From Liolophura sinensis (lineage: Eukaryota; Mollusca; Polyplacophora; Chitonida; Chitonidae), in assembly GCF_032854445.1 (NCBI RefSeq), contig NC_088305.1, positions 6,081,606 through 6,141,605 of the forward strand: a stretch of 60,000 nt of DNA. Reading direction: 5' to 3'. This document shows positions 23,501 to 35,500 of this stretch, piece after piece. Each line of letters begins with the position of its first letter. Positions within the stretch are counted from its first letter, which is position 1. The translations under genes were made by a program, and so were the position numbers. Below the pieces are notes generated by a model that was given only the letters and a program-made list of their open reading frames with translations, did not search any database and had not been told where the DNA came from.

Positions 23501-26500
23501 ACAACAATTATTTTGTGCTCCTTTGGCAAACTGAATTGCAATGCCCATTTGTTCTCTTACAAAATGCCTGATACATCAGTTGAGGATGAAAGATCAATAT
23601 TCTTTTAAAGAAAAAACTTTAAAAGACAGATCAAATTATGTTTCACAAGAAACCAATGATTTTTTTCAATAGTCATTTGTGCATGGTACATCATGGAGTT
23701 TATGGTAGAAATGAATGATAATGGCTTAACGCCATTTTGGCAATATTTCAGCCATATTGGAAAATATCAGAGATTAGTAATGTAAGATCAGAGAAGTGTC
23801 TTTTTTTCAACCTTTTTTAAATGTTCATCTGGTGTTGACAATACAATCAGTTTCTTTTTGTGATGCAATGTAAGCTAACCCACCATAATCAAAACATCAT
23901 GTACAAATGTCATTCAGAATTGCCCGTAAACTTGCGAAAAATGTTGAAGAAATATGATGCTGCTTTAGCTAATTTGGTCTTTGTCTATGTCAACAGAATT
24001 GCTCGTGCAACCTGTTTAACTGTGCGAGGGGAGGACAATACACGTCTCAAATTCACCACGCTGCTGTTTGCCACCTGGGATTATAACCTGACCTCCAGGG
24101 GAGCTGTTTATCAGGCCAGTCAGAGCATCATCAACACCTGTAAGGTGAGATCAGCCATGTCAGCTGTACAGTACATATATGTGAAGGAGCTACTATCAAC
24201 TTTAAGGGTGGAAAAAACATAAAAACTATATGAAGTTCAGATAAAAAGGTGTGAAAATTTTTTTTTTTTTTTTGATTTTTCTTTAAATAGAAACAGGCAT
24301 TTGAAAATATTTTTTGTGTATGGGGGTATATATTTGGTATATATTTATATATATATAGTCCTTGTATTAAATTGTTGTAAATTAGGATGTAATAAATATA
24401 TTGGCACTGGAATTTGGTGTTTACAGCTAACATGTGTTAAACCTGGATTTTGGTCATATTTATACTTTTAATGTATTCATAAATATTAGCATAATACATA
24501 TTGAATGCAAGTGTTTGTATATCAAGGACAAATTTACATTCAAATAAATTTATAAGACATGGATCACATCCTTGTTGAGAACATTATTATACATCCACTA
24601 TAAATACCAAAAGGTTATCCCAAATACCCACCACACAAAAATATTTTCAAATAATTTCCTGAAAAGAAATCTAAAGAAAAATATTAAAGACCATATTTGT
24701 AAAGAAGTTCTGATGCTCTTTTATCTGATTTTGGCATCATCTTTGTATATTCTTCTCCTTTAACGGGATCATTGACCTTTCATATCATAGCACAATGGAG
24801 CGGTATCTCCAGTGATGTTGTGATTTTCAGTCAACGACACCAGTTTTATGGGCAAGCCAAGACTATAAAACCCAAGAATGGAATGAAAAAAAAAATATGT
24901 GAAATCCGTCTGACTTTATTTTGACCAAACTTGAGGGTTTTGTGAATTTCCTTTGTGTTTAGGCTTTCTGGTCATGTAAATATGTTTTCAAGAGGAAAGT
25001 TAGCTGGGATAGTTTTCCACGCATAATTTGATTCTCAAGTTTTATTTGTATACCTTCTTCCAACATTGGAAAGAAAAAAAATTCGGCCCATGAAAGGACC
25101 ATTTAATAAATTAATGTGACATTAATATGTACATTAAAATATCTGTCATGAATTGGGATGAAAGAAAAGTCATGCGCTTTAAAAAGAGAAAGTCATGAAT
25201 TTTTGTTTTCTGTTCTCTAAGCATCAGCGGGCAGGAGTTCTTGTACTTTGCTACTGTTAGTGTTGAATAGATATGTACTAATATTAATGTGTAGAAGAGC
25301 TCATGCCAAGTGAGCTGTCATTTTGTTTCATGTATTCATTGACTTTCTTTATTCTTATTTCTTTAATAATATTACAGTGTGTCATTTTGTACCATAGAAG
25401 TCTGGAATGGTTTAAAGGTTAAGACAGTATGGTGTACAGGTCTAATCAAATAAATCAGTCAATCAATCAATCAATCAAAATCCTATGCAGGACCAAATGG
25501 TGGAAGCCAAGGCACATGCAGCTGTCTTCTTGAGAAGTAGAACTGAGAAGACCAAAGTGATTTTGCTGAGAATCCTAGCATGGACAATCACCATGTAACT
25601 GACAGTTGTTACACGTTTCTGACATTTCATGAAGTGTGATGTGCCATCTGTGAAGTGTAGTAAAAAAAATTATAGCAAACAGTAAAATAAGGTGTATTTC
25701 TGATGAAAACCATTAAACACAGTTTCGGAAATCATTTTTCCAACTGAGTAAAATATCTTTAAAACACTGGAAACCATGGTTGCCTTTTGGCAGCCAGTGG
25801 AAATCAGTCTGAGTAAAATGTTGATTTTATATCGTGATCAGTGATGCCACTGTTCAGAATAGAATTAGATAAAACTGAATGTTTCAGTTGTACTGTATTT
25901 GATTGAAAGAAATCAAAAACAAAAAAATCAGATCAAACTATTTACCTAGACAGTAGTTTAATAGTCAGTTATCCTATGTACCCTTCATGTTGATGTTTTC
26001 TTTGCCTTTTATGAAATAAGACATATGTGGATTTAGTCAAGAGTTCAAACCTCACTCACTATAAGCATGCACACTTCATGGAAGAGTATTTTATTGGCTC
26101 CCAAGTTCAGTTTCATCTTTGACTTTGCATGAAACTGTTTAAATCGTTCCTCTTTTTACCCCTCAGCCAGAGGGTATAAATTTAGTTTATTTTATTTATG
26201 TCCACCTGTTTGTCAGAGCTCAGAGAACCAATTTATGAACTTGTAGAATTCATTATTACACATACTGGGATAAGGCTTGTTAGAAACATTGTATCTCCCA
26301 AACTCATCAACCAATTAATTTTCAGAAGAACTTGAAAAACGTGATGTTATTAAATTGTTACTTGTCATGACTAGCAGTTGTAATGTATAAATTTGATCAT
26401 ACTTTAGCTGGAGCAAGGCAGCTTGTTAAGTTAGTTGTTTGGTCAGATTTGTTTGGATCCTGTCTGTTAGCATGGCCCATTCACTGAATGAGTGTCCTTA

Positions 26501-29500
26501 ATGCAAGATGACACATATGTAGACAGTTGGCAGTTGTTACCAAGGAAGCAGATACATGTAGAAGACCTTTTATTACCTTGATACCTTTACCTTTGTAATA
26601 TATAAAGACAAGATAGCGAGTTAGCAAGGTAACGAAGCGAGGTAGTGAATGATGGTAACAAGGTGGCGAAGCCAGGTAATGACGTAGTGAAGCAAGGTGA
26701 GTCATCTCGCTGCAGTACCTCCCTGCCCCGCTACCTCCCTGCCCCACTACCTCCCTGCCCTACTACCTTCCTGCCCTACTACCTCCCTGCCCCACTACCT
26801 CCCTGCCTCACTACCTCCCTACCTCCAGCTTTGTAATACAAGGCTAGGTATTGAAGTATTAAACAAGGCAGCAGGATGCCCTCTGTTCTCTGGGGACTTT
26901 CATATGTTAGAGCTGTTGCAAATTTTGTGTTTGTTGAACAAAAATCATCAACATCAAAACTTTTGGGCTGGGGCCGTATTCATCATATGTCTTAAGACTT
27001 AAGTCAAACATTGAAACATAGCGACAATTAAAATGTTTTGCATGGAAGGTTTAAAGTTTGTACGCAAATTCTTTATTGCAGAACAGTGTACCAACCACAA
27101 TTTGAGTTCTTTCCTGTTCTGAGTTTGTCTTTTTAAGGACTTTTATGGCTTAAATACAGGGGTCTTCAAAATACACAAAGCTCCTAACAATTACCTGTAC
27201 AAGTACAGTGATGTTATAAAATGTTGTTCAATCATAATTTGTTGTAGCATCCTTATTGGTGCGGGATGTGCTGGCATTTTCTTCCTCGTAGTTAATGTGA
27301 ATTTTGCTGATGCAAACCACTTAGGGCAGATTTCAAATGCTACTGGGGTGAGTACGAAAACATGTCTGTCTGTCATATAGAAAGATTGATCTCCTTTACT
27401 AAACTTTACTAAACTTATACCCTCCCTGCCAGTTACATGTAGGGCAAACAAATCATTTTAGCACCATTTCCTTGATAATTGTATGCATAAAATCCACTGA
27501 AAAGGGTGCTTTAGACATCAAAAAGGTTGAAGATTTACAATATTCATTTCTACTACATGTTGTACATGTAAATTAAACTACTTCTTGACTAACATTGTAA
27601 TTTCAGTAATTTCTTGGCAGTTTTTATTTTTTTTAATTCAGTTTCTTTCCTTTTCTTCCCCGATTTGCTTTACTCAGATCAACCTGTCTTCAGGATTTTT
27701 CCAGGTGTATGGAACCACAATTATTTTCAGTCTGATCAACATCATTGTCCCAATGGCTATCACTCGAGTAAGTATTTATACATATGAATTATTAAATACT
27801 ATATTAATGCCAGACCATGCTGGGCAAATTTTCCTACAACATTTGCCTCATCACAGCTACTTGGCGCCTGATCACTGGGGCCACACCCCTCTAATCCTGC
27901 ACTCACTGACTCGATCACGTACAGTGTATCAGTTAAAGGCCCTATGGTTTACTCCAGGCACTTCTCCGTTGGGTGATGACTCAGTATCATTGCTGTGCTG
28001 TTCCTCCTCTGATCTGAGAGCTCAGACAAATGTTGTGTCAGTGTGTAGGAGGAGCACAACATTGGGTAATGACTCAGTATCATTGCTGTGCTGTTCCTCC
28101 TCTGATCTGAGAGCTCAGACAAATGTTGTGTCAGTGTGTAGGAGGAGCACGACATTGGGTGATAACTCAGTATCATTGCTGTGCTGGTGCTCCTCTGATC
28201 TGAGAGCTCAGACAAATGTTGTGTCAGTGTGTAGGAGGAGCATGACATTGGGTGATAACTCAGTATCATTGCTGTGCTGTTCCTCCTCTGATCTGAGAGC
28301 TCAGACAAATGTTGTGTCAGTGTGTAGGAGGAGCACGACATTGGGTGATGACTCAGTATCATTGCTGTACTGCTGCTTCTCTGATCTGAGAGCTCAGACA
28401 AATGTTATGTCAGTGTGTAAGAGGAGCACAACATTGGGTGATGACTCAGTATCATTGCTGTACTGCTCCTCCTCTGATCTGAGAGCTCAGACAAATGTTA
28501 TGTCAGTGTGTAAGAGGAGCACAACATTGGGTGATGACTCAGTATCATTGCTGTGCTGTTCCTCCTCTGATCTGAGAGCTCAGACAAATGTTATGTCATT
28601 ATGTAGGAGGAGCACGACATTGGGTGATAACTCAGTATCATTGCTGTGCTGGTGCTCCTCTGATCTGAGAGCTCAGACAAATGTTGTGTCATTGTGTAAG
28701 AGGAGCACGACATTGGGTGATGACTCAGTATCATTGCTGTGCTGTTCCTTCTCTGATCTGAGAGCTCAGACAAATATTGTGTCATTGTGTAAGAGGAGCA
28801 CGACATTGGGTGATGACTCAGTGTCATTGCTGTGCTGCTCCTCCTCTGATCTGAGAGCTCAGACAAATATTGTGTCAGTGTGTAGGAGGAGCATGACATT
28901 GGGTGATAACTCAGTATCATTGCTGTGCTGCTCCTCCTCTGATCTGAGAGCTCAGACAAATGTTATGTCATTATGTAGGAGGAGCATGACATTGGGTGAT
29001 GACTCAGTGTCATTGCTGTGCTGCTCCTCCTCTGATCTGAGAGCTCAGACAAATGTTATGTCAGTGTGTAGGAGGCTATGTACTACATGTATGTGCAAGG
29101 GAAAGGTACTGAGCGATCACTGAACTGCTTCTGGTGTAGATAGGGATGGCATTTGTACCTGTAAAACATGATCATGAAATACATTTTGTGCCCATAAAGT
29201 ACATTTATATATGGCACAAAAATTATTTTTACGTGTACATCCCTATTTCCTGAACAGAGTCTGTGCACAAAGAATATATAAGTGCTTGTTGCCTCATACA
29301 TGTATGTATACCTGTATGTTATCAGTGGCCCCGTTTGGTGCTCATCACTGAGAGATCACATCAAGGAAACCTGACTGGCTGGTCCAGTGTCAGTATGACT
29401 GAAAATTCAGTGTGACATAAAACCTCCAGCATATATACATATGTTTTCAGCTTACGAATGTTCTTGTGTTCTGTACGCTAGCTGCCGATCATGGAGCACT

Positions 29501-32500
29501 ACAGCACAGGGCAGTGGGAGCTGAGGGTGACACTGGTACGAGTGTTCTTTCTGAGGATGGCTAACCTGATCGCTCTCATGTATTCACTGTACAGCACGGT
29601 GCAGCACGTGAGTAGTCTCCCTTATGTCTTAACCATTTGGTATTTGGAGATCATTTTGATTTTATCGTGGAGATGTACATGTGCAGTGTAACACTGGTTA
29701 AAATATTTTTCACTAAAAATGGTAAAGTCGATTTCAGTAGGCTGAATTGTGTATATATAGGTATAAGTTTTGACCTTATTTTGCCACATTCTGATTTATA
29801 TTATGCGTCTGCCATTACCGGAGCGTATTACAGAGATTTTGATTTATTTATTTTATAGGTGTTTTTTGCCACACTCAAGAATATTTCACTTATATGACGG
29901 CAGCCAGCATTATGGTGAGAGGAAACCGGACAGTGCCTTGGGGGGAATTAGCAATTTTTTTCCATATTTCTGTTCGGACTCTATCTCCAATTTGCTATTT
30001 CATGGAGACTTTGATCTTTTGATGGATATACAGATACACTGATGATGACGTGTCACAGCTCCCATTTGTCCATTTCTGAGGTTATACACTATTTAAACAG
30101 ATATTATTTGGTGTTCAGGCTATAACTCCAACTGTTTTCCTCATAGACTTTTAATTTTTGATGATTTACATGTGTCCATTTCCATGGCAATGACGGTTGT
30201 CATGGTTATCAGATTGCCATTTTCCCTGTATAAATAAATGACGATGTGTAGCAATTCACATTTGTCCATAGATAAATAGATATGATTTCATGTTGTTCGG
30301 CAAAGAGTTTTAATTTTTCCTGACTACATACATGACATACATGCACCGATGACAATGTATCACAACTCACATTTGCTGTTTTAGTTATTAATTTATGTGA
30401 TTTGATGTTTTTTTCACATTTTCTCATATATATGACCATGGCCAGCATTGTGGTGGGAGGAAATTGGGCAGAGCATGGGGAAAACTCACGATCATCCGCA
30501 GGTTGCTGACAGACCTTCCCACCTATAGCCAGAGAGGAAGCCAGCATGAGCTGGATTTGATCTCACAGCTGCCTCATTGGTGAGAGGTCCTGGGTCATTG
30601 CACCGGGCTGGCATGTTAACCAAATCCGCGCCATGTTGCTTTTATAGATTTAGTACCGCTATTAAGAGATGAGTCAGTACAGGGTCTGATAGATCTACAT
30701 CTGACTTCATTCAGATAGGAGACTATGCCAGCTAAGTGAGGCCAGATGTATGCTTTGTTAAGCCACCAGTGTAAACATGACAGAACTAGGAGCACTAAAT
30801 GGCTGTAGAGACCCAGAAATGTGTAAGAAATGCTGAAGGTTTTTCATATCGTTCAGACGGTATGTGATAGGCAGTATGGAGACAGTGTTAACTGTAAACA
30901 GTAAGGTAGGGGGTCTCTGTGGTCGTGGGAGTTAGCACGCCAGCGCAGCATAATGACCCAGGAGCCTCTCACCGATGCGCTCGCTGTGAATTCAAGCCTG
31001 GCTCATGCTGGCTTCCTCTCTGGCTGTACAAGGGAAGGTCTGCCTACAACCTGCAGATCATCGTGCGTTTCCACCAAGTTTTGTTCGGTCTCCTCCCCCC
31101 ATAATGGTGGCCGCCATCAGATAAGTGACAGATTCTTAAATACGGTGTAATACACCAATGAAATAAATAAATAAGTAAACATCAAGGTCACACCAACTTA
31201 AATTCTTCTTTTAGAGGCAGACTAAATCTGCAGTAAGACTAATTACAATATTGGAGAAGGGTATATGAATAAAGATAACACTTGATAATCATAGAACATT
31301 TCAAACAGTTTTTCCTGTTGGCAAGTTACTGATCAAAAAGCCTTGCATGACAGAAAACAGAAAAAAAAAAACGTCCAGATTGGACAAATTAAGAAGGTTC
31401 CATGTTGGAATTTTACTGTGGGGCCACCTGGAAATCACAAAAGAAATACTGGTGTTGACTATTGTACTATGTATTTCGATGAAATACAAGCCAAAGCTTA
31501 TTGAACTTACTGTGAGGATGGGGCTGTTTTGTTTTGCCACCACTCGGCATTCACAAACACATCACACAACAGTATATGTTTGTAATTTGTAGAGATCATT
31601 GCCTGTTTCAGCTTGTTGATGACAGTCAGACTGGAGACAGCAGCCTAGGCTGTGTGGGGACGGTGCTGGGGCAGGAACTCTACAAACTGGTCATCATGGA
31701 CACCCTAGTACATGTGAGACAGAAATTCATCACCTACATAAAATGTTTACAACTTTGGATCATCTGAGAATGCTCATTAGATACGTAGGAATAAATACTT
31801 TGAGCCATTCAGGTAGAGTTGAGCAAAAGTTGAAAACGCTGCGTCTGGTCAACTTGATAATCATGTATGGTAAACAATTTCACCAAAGTGCCTTTATTAT
31901 AGGTTTCAGGTGAAATTTTATGGACACAGTAGATATACAGCCATCTACTCAGAATCAGAGAGTGATTCTGTAACAACTAAAAACTCATAGATATGTTAAT
32001 ATGTTGATTTATGAAATCAAATGTCATTGTTTTTTTTTCTAATTGGAAGAAACCTTGTTGAAAAATCATTTCTTAATTGGATGCAGCAATTATTTTTCTA
32101 TATTTTTGTTTATTAAAACCGTGTAGCTATTGGCCCTGGATAGATTGTTCAATTAATTTCATGCATACTTAATTGTGTTTTCAGGGTCAGAGTTCGTCAG
32201 ATTTTATTCTGATCAGTGTTTCTGTTACCTTATGCTCTGTCATTGAAGAACTTGTATTGTTTTTTTTTTGCTTCCAAAAGCATATTTATCAGGTGTGTTT
32301 CTCATCTCACAGGCCATTGTCAACCTCAGTATGTACTTCGGGGCCTACTTCTGGAACAGACAAAAGAAGGAATTACACTTACCCTCAGCTATACTGGTCA
32401 TCATCTATAGACAGGCACTGATATGGGTAAGCAAACTTAAAGCATGGACATCTGCCCTCAGCTATACTGGTCGTCATCTATAGACAAGTGCTGATATGGG

Positions 32501-35500
32501 TGAGCAAGTTAAATGTGTGGACATCTACCCTCAGCTGTGGGGTCATCATCTATAGAGAGGCACTGATATGGGTGAGCAAGCTTTATGTATGGACATCTGC
32601 CCTCAGCTATACTGGTCCTAATCATATAGACAGGCACTGATATGGGTGAGCAAGCTTCATGTATGGACATCTGCCCTCAGCTATACTGGTCCTAATCATG
32701 TAGACAGGCACTGATATGGGTGAGCAAGCTTCATGTATGGACATCTGCCCTCAGCTGTGCTGGTCCTCATCTGTAGACAGGCACTGATGTGGGTGAGCAA
32801 GTTAAATGTATGGAAATCTGCCCTCAGCTATACTGGTCCTCATCATATAGACAGGCTCTGATATGGGTGAGCAAGCTTTATGTATGGACATCTGCCCTCA
32901 ACTGTGCTGGTCCTCATCTATAGACAGGCACTGATATGGGTGAGCAAGCTTTATGTATGGGCATCTGCCCTCAGCTATACTGGTCCTAATCATATAGACA
33001 GGCACTGATATGGGTGAGCAAGCTTTATGTATGGACATCTGCCCTCAGCTATACTGGTCCTCATCTGTAGACAGGCACTGATATGGGTGAGCAAGCTTTA
33101 TGTATGGGCATCTGCCCTCAGCTATACTGGTCCTCATCTGTAGACAGGCACTGATATGGGTGTGGGAAGGGGGTCTTGCATTTCCTCTGAGCTCTGCCCA
33201 GTTTCCACTGTTGTTCTGGCCACTGTGCTATAATTTCCTGAGTGCGAATCAAGTAAAATAAATACTCTTTTTCCACAGGCTGGTACCTTGGCATGTCCTG
33301 TGATGCCTCTCATAGGCTTGTTATCCAACTCGGTATTTATTGGCGTGAACTATCTAATAGTTCACCGGACCTGCAAGCCGCCAGAGAAACGCTGGAACCA
33401 ATCACGCCACAGCGCCTTCTTTCTACGCTTCCTGCTCTTCAGCCTTATCATTCTCCTACCAGCAGTGTCGTATGTATTGGGAAGGTATGTTTGCCTTAGC
33501 TGACAACAAATACTGTAAACTTACAGTTATTTCAGAAGTGGGCTCAAAACACACATACATGTGAACAGCCTCAACCAATTTTTGTTCTGATGTTCTTGGT
33601 TAGTCTATAAATCAACTTTTAGTCTGGAACACCCATACAAATACCTTGGGGTATGCCATGTTTAAGACACAGCAAACATGATATCGAGTTACTCATAACC
33701 CTCACACACGAGGGTGAAATACAATAAAATGTTGGCATAAACATAGCCATCCTTGCTGAACACCGTATGTCTTCTACCAGTGTGGTGTGCCGATAGGTGT
33801 ATCTGTATGCCAGATGTGGGAAAGTTAGTAACTCGCTAAAGGTCAGTGGTTTACTGCTGGTCACTCTAATCCATTCCACCTGTAATACTGACCGCCACTG
33901 TAAATACAAGTACTTGTATTAAAGGGAAAAGTTTTAAAGTGTGGTATTCAGCGACAATCAAATGAAAAAGCTCCTACATTCCCCGAGTTCAGACAGGCAT
34001 CAGTCTGGAGTGGATTAGAACATTCCTACAGTATTACACTTTTCTGTCACCTGACCAGAAAGAAAGGCTGAGAATCAAATTGTTATGTTGGATGCTCGAT
34101 ACTTAACTTCTGTCCCCCCCCCCCCAACAAAAAGGAAAACAAAAAACAATAGAGGACAATACTTTTATGAAGCTTATCTACAAGAGAGTACCAGTAATTA
34201 ACCATGTGAAAATACAATGTGTGTTAACAGCGATGCCCTGAAGCTGGGGAAGGCCCCTCAAGGTGTCCCTAACGGTCCATTTGGCATGGGTCAGCCCACA
34301 GCGGCGTTTTCTCGCTGGAGGAAGTGTCTCCCGCTCTTCCTGCAGGAGTGTTTCATGTGGATCCTGTCGGACGTCGTCTTACTGCCAGCCTTCCTCATCA
34401 TGCTGTCAGTATCATCTCCGTTTTAATGGTTTGCCATGTTAAATTTACATTCAAAACTGTCACTGTCCAGCACTATATGGTTACTGTACAGTACATTTTT
34501 TGGACCTTTCTGATCAGTTACTTCATGAGTTATTGCTGTTCCCTTTTGTGCAGGCACAGTTCTGCTGGGTACATCTGTGCTAGAAGTGCAATATCACACT
34601 GTATATTATCCATCTTTGTTTTTTAGAATTCTGCATTGTTCTCTTGTCATGAAACCAAACTGTTTAAACTTTGTCTTCAGCACATACATGATATGCTGTA
34701 AGTGACCTAAAATTTCACCCCAAAAGTGCATCTACTGGGTTTCTCTCACGATAATGTTGGTCAGAGTCGTATAAGTAAAATATTCTTGAGGACGGCGTAA
34801 AGCGCCAGGTAAATAAACAAATAAATTTCTCTAACCCTGACCACCAACACATGAGTAAAAATTCTTTAGTATGACCATAAACAATAATCATATTGAATAA
34901 TACAACTTCATTTATTTTCGGTCGGGAGGGGGGTGCTTTGATCATAAGGTCGCTTTGAGTTCAAGTCCAGCTAAGACTGGCTTCCTCTCCAGTTGGTACA
35001 TGTAGGGAAGGTCTGCTAGCAGCTTGTGGATGATCTTGGGTCCTCCTGTGCACTGCCAGTTTTCCTCCCACCATTATGCTGGCTGCTGTTGCATAAGTGA
35101 AATATTTTTGAGTGTGGCGAAAACACCATTCCAGTAAACACATAAATCTATCTACTTCCAAATCAGAAATCTGTATTCAAAAATACAGATGAGAATGGAG
35201 GTACATTTCAGGTAAATCTGACCTTGGTTTGAATGAATATTCCTACTAAGAACAATGAACTAGTTAATGTAAGCACAATGCATGTTCCTCATCTCACTCT
35301 ACAAACGGAAAGGGTTGTACATTTAGAAGTGCAAAGGTGAACTTTTCCACCTGCTGACACCTGCTTATGTTCAGTCCTAAGCCAGCTTCTTTTTTCTAAG
35401 CCAGATTCTTTGTGGAATCTTGGTAAGGGTAAGTGGTTGGCAGACGTTGTCGGCAAACTAGCGTGCGTTTGTTGACGACCACTTGTCCTTTACCAGTACA

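Larger units (their letters stand above)
17836..33160 (+). repeat. large duplicated segment, copy B
   Basis: Partner of 1-16227. It is flanked on the left by 1.4 kb without counterpart in the window and continues on the right into exons 14-17. Differences from A include the exon 5 frameshift, a truncated SINE core at 22332-22420 and a 65-base stretch near 30825-30900 that A lacks. Confidence 0.95.
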
